This document shows, in pieces, positions 1 to 9,350 of a stretch of 36,057 nt of DNA. Both the position numbers and the translations under genes were made by a program. Each line of letters starts with the position of its first letter. Position 1 is the stretch's first letter. Source of the DNA: Coleofasciculaceae cyanobacterium RL_1_1 (GTDB taxonomy: Bacteria > Cyanobacteriota > Cyanobacteriia > Cyanobacteriales > Geitlerinemataceae). The notes below the pieces were generated by a model, which was not told the DNA's origin, ran no database searches, and worked only from the letters and a program-made list of their open reading frames with translations. The stretch is from contig JAAUPN010000011.1 of assembly GCA_012033105.1 (NCBI GenBank), forward strand, positions 1 to 36,057, in the 5' to 3' direction.

Positions 1-1668
1 CAACGAGGGCAAAATCGTCGGCATTTCGGATTTGCGTGACGAAAGCGATCGCGACGGTGTTCGGGTCGTGATCGAACTCAAACGCGATGCGAATCGATCG
101 AAAATTCTGGCGCAGATTTATAAACAAACCCAGCTTCAGCAAAATTTCGGCGCAATCTTCCTCGCACTGGTCGATCGCCAGCCCGTCGAACTCAGCTTGC
201 GGGCGATCCTGCAACATTTTCTCGATTTCCGCACCGAAACCCTGACGCGGCAATACCGCCACGAGCTTGATCGTGTGGAGTCGCGTCTACATTTGCTCGA
301 TGGACTTCAGCGAATGCTCGCTCGACTCGATGAGGCGATCGCGATTTTACGCAACGCACCCGACGGCGGTACGGCGAAACAGCGGTTTTACGCGGAATTT
401 GACTTTAGCGAAGCCCAAGCGAATGCGGTGCTGGCGATGCCGATGCGTCGTTTAACCGGTCTAGAGCAGCAAAATTTACGCGATGAAATTGCCGACTTAA
501 CACAGGAGCGCGATCGGCTACACCTGTTGCTCAATAGTGAGAGCGAATTTAAAAAAGCGCTGAAGAAAGAGTTGCGATCGCTCAAAAAACAGTTTGGCGA
601 TTCCCGTCGTACGCGCATCATCACCGTGGATGGTGAGGTCGCTACCGATAACCGTCCTGCCCCAACAAAGGGCAGCACAAAGGCGGCCACGCCCGAACCC
701 GCGATGCCGCTAGAGCTAGAAATCCAAGCGGAGGATGCGGCGATCGAGGCGACCTATCGCGGCTACGTGCGACGGCTCACCCCGAAAACGGCTAGCGTCA
801 GCAAAATGCGGATATTCCCGACGTACTCGACAGCGGCGATGATCTGCCGATCGCCCGGTTTACGACACGCACTGATCGGCAACTCATTTCGGTTTGCCGT
901 GACGGCAAGGTCTACGCCACTGAGGTCGGTAATTTACCCGTGACTAGCGGGCGTGGGCGCGGTGATGCAGCGGTGTCGCTACTGCCACCATCGGCTCAGG
1001 GCGATCCGGACGCAGTGGTGTCACAATTTATCCTTGAGGATCTCAACAATCCAGCCACAGCGAAACACCTGCTCATCGTCACGACCTCCGGTAAACTCAA
1101 GCGGATCGAGCTGGCGGAACTGACGAGCATCACGGCTCGCGGCTTAACGGTGATTAAACTCAAGGAAGACGATCGTGTCTTGATCGCGCAGCCCGTGAGC
1201 GTTGGGCAGGCGTTGATTTTGGCGTCCACGGGCGGACGGTTGTTGCGGCTGACGATCGACGATCAGCGTGTGCCGGTGTTGGGACGAACAGCGCAGGGTC
1301 ATCAGGGGTTGCGCTTACGCAAAACGGAATCCCTCGCCGGGGCGACGGTAGCGACCGCGAAGGAAACGATCGCGATCATCTCGCAGTCTGGCTTTGTCAA
1401 ACCGTTAGCGGTGGAGTCCTTGAAAGTTGGCGATCGTGGGGCGATCGGTTCCCAGGCGGTGCAGTTCAAAACCAAAACCGACGGACTGATCGGCGTGGTA
1501 ACCGTGCGTGATACCGACTACCTGATCGCCACCATTAGCGACACCACCACCCGCACCTTTACAATGGCAACGATCGCCCAACTCGGCAGCACCCACGCGG
1601 GTCAAAAACTGCCGGGGTTAACGGGACGGGTGCAGTTAACCGAGGTGGTGGCAGCCGTTTTGGGCTGA
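1..1668 (+). CDS. Type IIA DNA topoisomerase subunit A (GyrA/ParC family), 3' part, one frameshift
   Basis: This is the DNA-breaking and DNA-wrapping subunit of gyrase or topoisomerase IV, entered mid-gene; the active-site tyrosine lies upstream of the window. The visible start reads in frame from base 2 (NEGKIVGISDLRDESDRDG), a conserved stretch of the breakage domain. A long helical coiled-coil section follows (residues about 60-200 of the visible part, rich in Leu, Glu, Arg), then a C-terminal beta-pinwheel domain. The frame changes near base 797: the upstream frame ends in non-family sequence at 943, while the other frame gives ASRQQNADIPDVLDSGDDLP and runs cleanly to the stop at 1668. 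A single missing base at about 797 restores the protein. No clear GyrA box (QRRGG-type) is visible; the equivalent place reads TSGRGRGDAA, so this may be the second, ParC-like paralogue found in cyanobacteria. The family call is firm, the GyrA versus ParC choice is open. Confidence 0.9.
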
Positions 1669-1754
1669 GTCTCACCACGACTCAGCTAAACGTGTTGCAT
1701 CGTTCCCACGCTCTGTGCGGGGACGATAGCATAACCATCCTCAAAACACACTGA

Positions 1755-1784
1755 GAGCGTTGAGCGGAGTCGAAACGCGGTGTT
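1755..1784. repeat. REP-like dispersed repeat (TGAGCGGAGTCGAA core)
   Basis: The core TGAGCGGAGTCGAA sits between two convergent genes. A 30-base stretch here is almost identical to 7053-7082, differing at two positions. Related cores, often as inverted pairs, occur in the two MITEs, at 4466-4480, near 32790 and at 35874-36026. Confidence 0.7.
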
Positions 1785-1867
1785 GAGGAAGGCAGAACAG
1801 AGTCAGAATATTTCGTTTTTGATTGAATTTGACCATCAACCAGATCTTGTATCGTGCCACGACGAAA

Positions 1868-2583
1868 CTACAGTTCGGCGCAAACCCGATCAAACGCCGC
1901 AGCAGGATCATCCGCCTGGGTGATCGGGCGACCAATCACCAAATAATTCGCACCTGCCGCGATCGCTCTGCCGGTGTCATCACCCGACTTTGATCCCCCT
2001 GACTCGCCCAGTTCGGACGCACGCCGGGACAGACGATCGTAAACTCCGAACCGCAAACCCGGCGCAATTCTGCGGCCTCATGGGGAGAACACACCGCCCC
2101 ACCAAGTCCCGATTCCTGCGCCAATTTCGCCATCTCCAGGGCAAATTCCGGTAGCTCGATCGGCACTTTCAAATCAAACGCCAGATCGCGCGAATTTAAA
2201 CTGGTCAGCAGTGTGATCGCCAAGAGCATCGGTGGTGTGCAGCCGGTGGCATCGGCGCCCTCCTGGGCAGCGGTCACGGCGGCTTGGAGGGCGGCACGTC
2301 CGGCGGTGGCGTGCAGCGTCAGCAAGTCCACATCATAGCGAACGGCGGCGCGACAGGCTCCGGCGACGGTGTTGGGGATGTCGTGAAATTTCAGGTCGAG
2401 GAAAATGCGTTTACCGCGTGCTTTGAGCTGTTCGATTAGTGCGGGGCCGGTGCTGACGAATAGCTCTAGGCCGACTTTCCAAAAGGTGGCGTTGGGGATG
2501 CGATCGACGAGGGCGATCGCGGTGTCAACATCGGGAACATCCAGGGGAATAATCAGGCGATCGGCAGGAGCAAGCGCGGTCAT
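1868..2583 (-). CDS. pyrF: Orotidine-5'-phosphate decarboxylase, one frameshift
   Basis: PyrF decarboxylates OMP to UMP, the last step of de novo pyrimidine synthesis, in the cytoplasm. The TIM-barrel landmarks are in order: LIIPLDVPD at residues 10-18, the catalytic [11 protein letters not shown] at 62-72, and ITLLTSL, VCSPHEA, VCPGVRP and RVMTP further on. The frame then breaks near base 1970. The other frame supplies the expected end [18 protein letters not shown] and stops at 1868. One missing base at 1969-1971, directly beside a GCGATCGC site, repairs the gene. An upstream in-frame GTG at 2679 would add 32 residues that overlap the neighbouring gene; the ATG at 2583 matches the family start. 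It lies 17 bases after the DCC-family gene on the same strand, so the two are probably cotranscribed. Confidence 0.93.
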
Positions 2584-2600
2584 GACAGGGTTAGAAGGTG

Positions 2601-3005
2601 TTAGGTCATAGGAGTAGACGCGGGGGTCACCGTCGCGGTGTAGGGCGATCGGTAGGTTTCGCGGCGACGTCCGAACCAATCGTAGCGGTTATCCCGCACC
2701 TCGGTGTAAACCCAATCGCCCGTCGCTTTCAGTCCCGGCACGGCGCGATACGCCTTGACGAACAGCTCACCCGCTGGCAAAATTCGCCCGATTTCCTCGG
2801 CGGCGTCGCTGCCCTGCCAACGTCGATCAGGGTTTGCGGCGTCGATTAAAATCATCCCCAATTCGCAGGTTTGCGGCGTGATGCCATAGGTGGTGAGTAC
2901 ATCGAGATCCTGCATCGGGATATAGGCGAAGCGCGTACCGGCGTCGAGGCGTTCGAGCAGTTGCACCAGGGTAACGCAGAGGTTACAGTCGCCGTCGTAG
3001 ACCAC
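2601..3005 (-). CDS. DCC-family thiol-disulfide oxidoreductase-like protein (DUF393)
   Basis: This small protein of about 134 residues belongs to the DUF393/DCC family. The defining motif is at the extreme N terminus: VYDGDCNLC, with Asp-Gly-Asp followed by a CxxC pair as in thioredoxin-like redox centres. A second conserved block, AYRAVPGLK, is near residue 85. No signal peptide or membrane segment is visible. The start is a GTG at 3005. The frame is open a few codons upstream (PAYH) but offers no better start, and many relatives begin just a few residues before this motif. The substrate is unknown for most of the family. It precedes pyrF by 17 bases; the functional link between them, if any, is not evident. 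Confidence 0.8.
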   Translation of the reverse strand: MVYDGDCNLCVTLVQLLERLDAGTRFAYIPMQDLDVLTTYGITPQTCELGMILIDAANPDRRWQGSDAAEEIGRILPAGELFVKAYRAVPGLKATGDWVYTEVRDNRYDWFGRRRETYRSPYTATVTPASTPMT

Positions 3006-3123
3006 GTGATAGGCTGGGACATGGGAAAATTAGTTAAAACTTAGCCTAGAATTTGGCCTAAAAATAGGCTGGTCGCTGTTCCTGACGCCCATTCAGACGC
3101 ATACTTTAAGCATAGTTAAAATT

Positions 3124-4181
3124 ATGTCCCATCCCCGTCTTCTCTGCCTGGGTGAAATTCTGATCGACTGTCTCCGCGATCCGGATGTGGGCTGGATGTT
3201 GCAACCGGGTGGCGCTCCGGCGAATGTGGCCTGTGGGTTGGCGACGTTGGGTGTGCCGGTGGGGTTGATCAGCGCGATCGGGGATGATGCGGCGGGGCGA
3301 TCGCTGTTGACGGTGTTGGAGTCGAAAGGGGTAGACGTGTCGATGGTATCTCAGCTTGAGGCTGTACCGACGCGGCATGTGTATGTGGAGCGAGACGGGA
3401 GCGGTGATCGACGGTTTGTCGGGTTTGGGACAGGCGATCGCGACGATACGGCAGTGATTTCGTCGGCGGATTTTGCCGATGCTCGGATTGAGGCGGCGCA
3501 GGTGAAACCAGCAGCGATCGTCCGGGCGGATTGGTTGGTGACGGGGACATTAGGGCTAGCGCTGCCGACGACGGGGCGAGCGATTCGTCAGGCGGTGGGG
3601 ATGGCGAAGCAGTCGCTAACGTCGGTGTTCATCGATGTAAATTGGCGATCGGTGTTTTGGGCGGAATTTGACGGGGCGCGTCCGGGGTTGGATCTGCCGG
3701 AGACGCCGCGCGATCGGATTTTGCGGTTTTTGACCCAGGCCGACTGGCTGAAGTTTTCCGATGAGGAGGCGCGATATTTGCTGGATACGGATGATCCGCC
3801 GGAGCTGGCGGCGCGGTTTCCGGCGGCGCAGGGGGTGATCGTAACGCGGGGCGATCGCGGTTGCGCCTACCAAGTGGGGGCGTTATCGGGTGAGGTAGCG
3901 GGGTTTGCGGTCGAGGCGATCGATACGACGGGGGCGGGGGATTGTTTTGTGGCGGCGTTTTTGGCGCAGTGGTGCGATCGCGGTGAGGCGGATTTTAGCG
4001 GGGGAGGGGGCGGCATTGCGGGAGGGTGATGCGTTATGCCTGTGCAGCGGGGGCGTTGACAACGCTGGGAGTGGGGGCGATCGGGCCGCTGCCGACGAAT
4101 GATGAGATTTTGGCGTTGTTTGGCGGAAGCCCAAACCATACGGTGTTCAGAACTCGCCACTCAACAACATACCCCACCTGA
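3124..4181 (+). CDS. PfkB-family carbohydrate kinase (fructokinase-like), two frameshifts near the 3' end
   Basis: This is a ribokinase-fold sugar kinase that transfers phosphate from ATP to a sugar, probably fructose. The N-terminal signature GGAPANVA is at residues 29-36 and the ATP/anion-hole motif DTTGAGDC at about 267-274, with the catalytic base Asp in GAGD. The first frame stops at 4029. The conserved C terminus is recovered by two frame changes: LAGEGAALRE around 3995-4025 in a second frame, then VMRYACAAGALTT from 4026 in a third frame, ending at 4181. The two changes lie close together, one next to a GCGATCGC site and the other near runs of G. The last 15 or so residues (after about 4130) look unlike the family and may be read-through. 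It is transcribed divergently from the DCC-pyrF pair. Fructokinase is an inference; other PfkB substrates remain possible. Confidence 0.88.
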
Positions 4182-4203
4182 GTCAATTTTAGCTATTACT
4201 TCG

Positions 4204-4410
4204 ATTGTAGACACAGGGCAAACGCATACTAATTTTCAATGCCCTAAAAGCGGTAGTTCAAGCACTGAGCGTAGTCGTTCGCGTAGCGTCTGCGAAGCAG
4301 ATAGTGCGGCCACTTTTCGCGAGAAACCCAGGCTTCGACTACGCTCAGCCTTCGACTTACCGACTTTGAGCAAAAAAATTTTGAGTATGCGTTTGCCCTG
4401 ATTGTAGACA
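4204..4410. mobile_element. MITE copy 1: 17-bp perfect terminal inverted repeats, 10-bp target duplication
   Basis: The element spans 4214-4400 (187 bp). Its left end CAGGGCAAACGCATACT (4214-4230) is the exact reverse complement of its right end AGTATGCGTTTGCCCTG (4384-4400). Immediately outside, ATTGTAGACA occurs at both 4204-4213 and 4401-4410, a perfect 10-bp direct duplication of the target. Inside the ends is a second inverted pair (CTGAGCGTAGTCG near 4265 and CGACTACGCTCAG near 4337). There is no coding capacity, so it must be mobilised in trans. Compared with the copy at 24832-24993 it carries about 25 extra bases (about 4278-4303, GCGTAGCGTCTGCGAAGCAG), itself a small palindromic repeat nested in the element. 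Confidence 0.85.
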
Positions 4411-4453
4411 ATCAAGACCTATCTCTTGACCAAAATAATAGGGGTCTCAAGCC

Positions 4454-4493
4454 CCGCCCTGACTTCGACAAGCTCAGTCCAAGTCCAGGGCGG
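4454..4493. repeat. REP-like hairpin between the MITE and the GNAT gene
   Basis: The arms CCGCCCTGACTT and AAGTCCAGGGCGG pair with one bulged base, around a loop containing TTCGACAAGCTCAG, the same core as the other REP-like repeats of the window. The rest of 4411-4657 shows no gene. Confidence 0.65.
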
Positions 4494-4657
4494 ATTGTGT
4501 AACATCATCAGAGAGCGTTAGCCCAACCCGCCAGTGAAAGCACGAAACCGCCACCGAATCTATCCCAACCCGCTCCAGCGCCGAATGCTGGCGCGGACAT
4601 TCGGTTGCGTGCGAGTCGTGTTCATCGCTTACACCCCTTAACCTATTAACAAAAACT

Positions 4658-5292
4658 CTAACCAACCAACTCCACATCCCCCTCGATCGTCTCCAACCAC
4701 GCAAAAATCGGATCGCCTGGATCTTGCTGATAAATCCACGTATACAACTCCCGAACCAATTGCCGTACCAAACCCGCCGATAACTGACGGCGATGCTGAG
4801 GATCGACCACCATTAACACCATTTCCGTTTGAGTGTGACCATCCAACGCCGGTAACCAGTAGACAATATCCTTTAACAGTTTTGCCCCAAACCGCTGATA
4901 AAACGACACTCGCCGCCGCCGTAACTCCTGATCGTCGCCCCAATCTGGATGCTCCAACTCGAGGATTAGTAACTGAGATTGCGCCATCGCTAAACCGATC
5001 ACGTGTTCCAATAGGCGTGACCCCAACTTCTGGTTACGCAAATGGGACGCCGTCGCCAGATAACCTAATAACATCGCCTCCGACTCTGGCAAAAAATCCA
5101 CCATCGCGATCGCGACCAACTCCTGTGCCACGTAGCCACCCCAAAGCTGGGTCTTCTCTGAACTTAATTTGCGACAAATCCAGGCGATCGAGATCCGTCC
5201 TGAGCCGGAAAGGCTTCCTCGTACAGTGCGATGACCGCAGGAAAATCCGGATGATCCGGTGTCAAAATTTGGCGGAATTCAAGCGTAACCAT
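4658..5292 (-). CDS. GNAT-family N-acetyltransferase, one frameshift
   Basis: This is an acetyl-CoA-dependent acetyltransferase of the GNAT fold; the acceptor is unknown. The downstream frame contains the acetyl-CoA-binding core with LLGYLATASHLRNQKLGSRL (the R/Q-x-x-K-x-G/S-x pocket) and, later, VSFYQRFGAKLL, typical of the end of the fold. Its N terminus lies in another frame starting at an ATG at 5292 (MVTLEFRQILTPDHPDFP, then ALYEEAFPAQ). The two join in the stretch 5191-5203 if one base is missing, giving QERISIAWICRKLSSEK, which fits the fold. The short version from 5131 lacks the first strand and helix and is unlikely to be the real product. Total length is then about 211 residues. The site of the frame change is a few bases from a CGATCG core. 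Confidence 0.8.
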
Positions 5293-5520
5293 AGGTTGTA
5301 ACGTAGACGCACAGTCTCGGATGTACGCGAACAGGTAACCCGATCATAACTCCCATTCCCGCCGCCAAACCCACCAGACCGGCGAACGAGTGAGACAATG
5401 AACACGCATCCTCAAACCGTTGTGCATCATGCCAGCCGGTTTTCTTCCTCACAGCACCCGATATCATTCATTTCACTCTGAGCAACAGCATCAACCTGTT
5501 GGATTTTAGTGTCCGAGGCT

Positions 5521-6168
5521 ATGGCGAACGAACTTCATCTCTCCCAGTTACACACCGGCAAACATGCGTGGCAATCCTGGCGACGATCGCACCCCGACAC
5601 CGCGATCGATCTGCGTGGTGTGAATCTTGCCTCCCTGGAGTTGCGTGGCTTTGACCTCCACGGTGCAGACCTGAGCCAAATCGACGCCATGAGCCTCGAT
5701 CTCCGTAATGCCAACCTCGAACGCGCCAACCTGCGCGGAGCCAACCTGATCGGCGCGGATCTACGGGGTGCAAATCTACGTCACGCCGACCTCACGGGCG
5801 CACAGCTTCATCGCGCTAACCTGAGTGAGGTCATCGCCCATTTTGCCCAGGGGAACCAACTGATCGCCCACACTGCGATCGCCTATCGTGCGGATTTTTC
5901 CTACGCTCAGTTGTATAACGCCGACCTAACCGGAGCGAATCTTTGTCAGGCGAAGTTTAACGGGGCGTATATCGGTGATTTGAACGGTACGGATGTGCGG
6001 GCGATCGGTACGGATTTTCGCTGGACACGCGGTCATAACATCTCGTTTTATCGTGCTGACCTCACGGATGCCAATTTTCACTACGCCGATCTCGATCGCC
6101 TCAACCTGACCTACGCCCGTCTAAATGGCATTGATCCCAACGACCTCGATCGGCTGGGCAACTTTTAG
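5521..6168 (+). CDS. Pentapeptide-repeat protein
   Basis: A protein of about 215 residues, mostly made of A(D/N)LxX pentapeptides, which fold into a square right-handed beta-helix. One uninterrupted block covers residues about 30-105 ([20 protein letters not shown] and so on). After a break around [17 protein letters not shown], a second block covers about 125-205. There is no signal peptide or membrane helix, so it is probably cytoplasmic. Pentapeptide proteins are numerous in cyanobacteria and mostly of unknown role; nothing here ties it to gyrase protection. The ATG at 5521 is preferred. A GTG at 5509 in the same frame would add four residues, and no strong ribosome-binding site separates the two. 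No gene is recognised in 5293-5520. Confidence 0.88.
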
Positions 6169-6234
6169 CGCCCCGATTGCTTCTAAAGTCATAGCTCCTT
6201 GTCCTTGATACTAACCACTCGCAAACGTGACTCA

Positions 6235-6258
6235 CGTTTAACCGTTTAACCGTTTAAC
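6235..6258 (+). repeat. Three tandem copies of CGTTTAAC just upstream of the SIMPL gene
   Basis: Three perfect 8-bp copies (6235-6242, 6243-6250, 6251-6258) end three bases before the ATG at 6262. They occupy the place where a ribosome-binding site would be expected, and no purine-rich site is visible. Confidence 0.85.
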
Positions 6259-6261
6259 GCC

Positions 6262-6987
6262 ATGCTTCAACTTCGCCGCACCGTCCAAAACCCGATCGCC
6301 CGCCTTGCCTGTGCGGCGCTGCTGGCCTGGAATACTGCCGGTCTACCCGTGATCGCCGCAGAGCCGACCCCTAGCCGCCTCACCGTCACCGGCCAGGGAC
6401 GCATTGCCATCCCCGCCACGATCGCCCAGGTCAGTCTCGGCGTTGAGATCCGCGCCCGTACCGCCGAGGACGCCCAAGCTCAGGCCGCCGCCGCCTCGGA
6501 GGCGATCGTCTCCTACCTCAAAAGCCAAAACGTCGATCAGCTCCAAACTCAAGGCATCCAGCTTGCGCCTGTGTACACCAACGACGATGGACGATCGCGC
6601 ATCTCGGAGTATATGGCCTCGAATATCGTTAGCTTTCGGGTCGAAACCGAAGCGGTCGGCGAAATTATCGATGAACCGTCCGCCGAAGGTGCAACCCGTA
6701 TTTCAGGGCTAAGTTTCGTCGGTTCCGATCAGGAGATCGCCACGGCTCGCAGTGCGGCTCTGCGGGCGGCAACCCTGGACGCCCGTGAGCAAGCCGATGT
6801 GGTGTTGGACACCCTCGGACTAGCGGCTCGATCGATCGGTCAGATTTACATCGGCTACTCCACCCCGATGCCCACCACTTCGATCCGGAATGAAGCCGCT
6901 GCCTATGGCGATTTTATGAGCCGTTCGGCGGTCGAAGGTGGTGAACAGATGATCGAGGCATCGGTCACCCTCGAAATTTTGTATTAG
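6262..6987 (+). CDS. Exported SIMPL-domain (DUF541) protein
   Basis: A 241-residue protein with an N-terminal signal peptide (positively charged start, hydrophobic ACAALLAWNTAGLPVIAA, likely cleavage near residue 33). The rest is a SIMPL/DUF541 domain: LTVTGQGRIAIPATIAQVSL at the start, a regular helix of Ala and Gln residues around 70-85, then a conserved middle with ISGLSF and the AL(R)AAT..AREQAD helix. Length is normal for the family. SIMPL proteins are periplasmic or outer-membrane-associated in Gram-negative bacteria; their molecular role is not settled. The ATG at 6262 begins the only sensible signal peptide. Its leader carries the 8-bp tandem repeat described separately. Confidence 0.9.
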   Translation: MLQLRRTVQNPIARLACAALLAWNTAGLPVIAAEPTPSRLTVTGQGRIAIPATIAQVSLGVEIRARTAEDAQAQAAAASEAIVSYLKSQNVDQLQTQGIQLAPVYTNDDGRSRISEYMASNIVSFRVETEAVGEIIDEPSAEGATRISGLSFVGSDQEIATARSAALRAATLDAREQADVVLDTLGLAARSIGQIYIGYSTPMPTTSIRNEAAAYGDFMSRSAVEGGEQMIEASVTLEILY

Positions 6988-7052
6988 TTTGTACTAGTGG
7001 GTTGTATGGCAAAACCTGATTTAGTTAAGACATCTCTCAAAATTGACTCAAT

Positions 7053-7082
7053 GAGCATTGAGCGGAGTCGAAACGCGGTCTT
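7053..7082. repeat. REP-like dispersed repeat, second near-identical copy
   Basis: This copy shares 28 of 30 bases with 1755-1784, including the TGAGCGGAGTCGAAACGCGG core. Like that copy, it lies between two convergent genes (SIMPL protein and glmS). A short hairpin CTCTG-GTAG-CAGAG follows near 7117. Confidence 0.7.
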
Positions 7083-7161
7083 TGGGAAACCGATGCCTTA
7101 ACCCAATCGGGTACTGCTCTGGTAGCAGAGGGCTTTGGGGTCTTCGTCCGCTCGAACCGAT

Positions 7162-9084
7162 TTACTCCACCGTCACCGACTTGGCTAAATTGCGCGGTTG
7201 ATCCACGTCTAGACCACGCCGCGCGGCGATGTAGTACGACAACAATTGCAGCGGAATGACGGCCACGATCGGCGATAACACCTCCTCCACCGGCGGCACG
7301 GGCAGCACATCATCGAATAGTTCGACGGCGTTGGGATCATTATCGGGAACCACGCCGAGCAGCCGCGCATCCCGTGCCTTCGCTTCCTGAGCATTGGATA
7401 ACACCTTGTCGTACACCGCTCCCGGCATGGCGATCGCCACAACCGGAACCCGCGCATCGAGCAAGGCAATCGGCCCGTGTTTCATCTCACCCGCCGGGTA
7501 ACCCTCGGCATGGATGTAACTGATTTCCTTCAGTTTGAGCGCACCCTCTAGGGCGATCGGGAAATTAATTCCGCGTCCTAAGAAGATAAAATCGCTCGTC
7601 TCACTGAAATCATGAGCCAACTCTTCAATCCGGCTTTCCTGGGTCGCGAGAATCGTTTCGATCGCCTGGGGAATCTGGCGCAAGCCTTCGATTAAGGCCA
7701 TCGCCCGATCGGCGTCGATCAGGCCACGTCGCACCCCAAGATCGATCGCCAGCGCATAAAATGCCATCACCTGCGCGACAAAGGTTTTCGTTGCCGCCAC
7801 CCCAATTTCAATGCCCGCGTGGGTGTCGATGATATTCGGCACGAGCTGACCGAGGGACGACTCGGGGCGGTTGGTGATGCCCAGTAGGCGGGCGAGATCA
7901 GCTCCAGTGTCGTGCTGGCGGCGCTGTTGTTCCATCTCCAACGCGGCGAGGGTGTCCGCCGTTTCGCCGGATTGGGTCACGCCGATCGTCAGTGTATTCG
8001 GGCGTTTGGGAGCGGGCGAGTAGCGAAACTCCGAGGCATACTGCACCAGCGTCGGCATATCGGCCAATTGTTCCAGCAGATATTTACCCACTAGGCTCGC
8101 GTGCCAGCTCGTACCACAGGCCAAAATTTGGACGTTTTCCAGGCCGTCTAACAGGGCATCTTCTAGCCCCAAGGTCACCGGCGAAACCCGCGTTTCGGGT
8201 GTCCAGTGGCTATCAAAATAGGCGGCGAGACAGTCACGTACAACGCCCGGTTGCTCGTGGATTTCCTTGAGCATGAAGTGACGGAATCCGTGTTTCTCGA
8301 CGGAAACCGGGTTCCAATCGAGCAGGCGGGGCGTTTTAGTGAGGCGTTTGCCCTCAAAGCTATAAATTTCCGCCCCCAGGGAAGTTAGGCGGCCAATTTC
8401 GCCATTTTCGAGATTGAGTACGGCACGAGTGTGAGGCACGATCGCCGGTGTATCCGACGCGCAAAATAGCTCGCCTTGACCGAAGCCAATCACCAGCGGC
8501 GCTTGCTGACGCACCACGATCATTTCGTCGGGAAAATCAGCGGAGATCGCCACGATCGCGAATGCCCCTTCGAGCCGTGCCACTACTTGACGCACAGCGG
8601 TAAAAAACAGCGAAGGATCGGAGGTACAGACCGATTCTGATTCACCCGAGACCTGGGGTTCTTGCAGCTCTTTGAGGCGATCGGAGATCAAATGCGGAAT
8701 GGTTTCGGTATCGGTATCGGAAAGGAACTCGTAACCCTTGGCGGTGAGTTCCTGACGCAGTTCGCGATAATTTTCGACGATGCCGTTTTGCACGACCGCG
8801 ACCCGTCCTGTGCGATCGCGATGGGGATGGGCGTTGCGCTCTTCGGGCTTACCATGCGTTGCCCAGCGCGTGTGACCAATCCCGATCGTGGCCGGATCTT
8901 CCGATCCGTGGAGCTTTTGCCGGAGGTTTTCGAGTTTGCCCTTGGCGCGAACGCACCGGAGTTGAGCCTTGCTAATGGTGGCAATTCCTGCCGAATCATA
9001 GCCGCGATACTCCAGTTTTTGCAGTCCGGCCAGCAAAATATCACTAGCGGCTTGCATTCCGATATAGCCGACGATTCCGCACAT
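7162..9084 (-). CDS. glmS: Glutamine-fructose-6-phosphate aminotransferase (isomerizing)
   Basis: GlmS makes glucosamine-6-phosphate from fructose-6-phosphate and glutamine, the first committed step toward UDP-N-acetylglucosamine for peptidoglycan and outer-membrane sugars. The N terminus MCGIVGYIG supplies the nucleophilic Cys of the class II glutaminase domain after Met removal; GHTRWATHG and QNGIVENY follow. Two SIS sugar-isomerase domains come next, with ILACGTSWHA near residue 330 and FLGRGINFPIALEGALKLKE near 500, then EGYPAGEMKHGPIAL and the canonical C terminus PRNLAKSVTVE. At 640 residues it is about 30 longer than the E. coli enzyme. Most of the extra sits in a linker near residues 140-160 (QVSGESESVCTSD). 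An AGAGG-type ribosome-binding site lies about eight bases before the ATG. It follows proC on the same strand, 187 bases or more apart, and I see no glmS ribozyme in the 266-base leader. Confidence 0.97.
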   Translation of the reverse strand: MCGIVGYIGMQAASDILLAGLQKLEYRGYDSAGIATISKAQLRCVRAKGKLENLRQKLHGSEDPATIGIGHTRWATHGKPEERNAHPHRDRTGRVAVVQNGIVENYRELRQELTAKGYEFLSDTDTETIPHLISDRLKELQEPQVSGESESVCTSDPSLFFTAVRQVVARLEGAFAIVAISADFPDEMIVVRQQAPLVIGFGQGELFCASDTPAIVPHTRAVLNLENGEIGRLTSLGAEIYSFEGKRLTKTPRLLDWNPVSVEKHGFRHFMLKEIHEQPGVVRDCLAAYFDSHWTPETRVSPVTLGLEDALLDGLENVQILACGTSWHASLVGKYLLEQLADMPTLVQYASEFRYSPAPKRPNTLTIGVTQSGETADTLAALEMEQQRRQHDTGADLARLLGITNRPESSLGQLVPNIIDTHAGIEIGVAATKTFVAQVMAFYALAIDLGVRRGLIDADRAMALIEGLRQIPQAIETILATQESRIEELAHDFSETSDFIFLGRGINFPIALEGALKLKEISYIHAEGYPAGEMKHGPIALLDARVPVVAIAMPGAVYDKVLSNAQEAKARDARLLGVVPDNDPNAVELFDDVLPVPPVEEVLSPIVAVIPLQLLSYYIAARRGLDVDQPRNLAKSVTVE

Positions 9085-9350
9085 CGTTGCAGTCCTCTTT
9101 AGCCTTTATTCACACGATCGGGGATCGATTTTGATGATTCATACATTCCGTAGGCTCTATGAATTGCATAGATTCTATTCGCTGAAATATGAACCATCTA
9201 ACCTGAATTGATCCCGATCATCGCGTGTCAACGTAACAAAGTGTCCCACGCATCGGTCGATTCAGAATGATCGATCTGTGAGATTCGGATCGATTGGGTT
9301 GATCGATCCATCTTGGTACAGAAGTCCAACGGCTAATCCATCAATCACGT

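Noticed and set aside
5279-5467. 62-codon minus-strand frame upstream of GNAT
   Set aside because: It overlaps the reconstructed N terminus of the GNAT gene and shows no family similarity.
9085-9350. Possible glmS ribozyme or other element in the glmS leader
   Set aside because: Only a 5-bp hairpin (CTATG-AATTG-CATAG) is visible; no ribozyme core is present, and glmS ribozymes are mainly known from Firmicutes and relatives.
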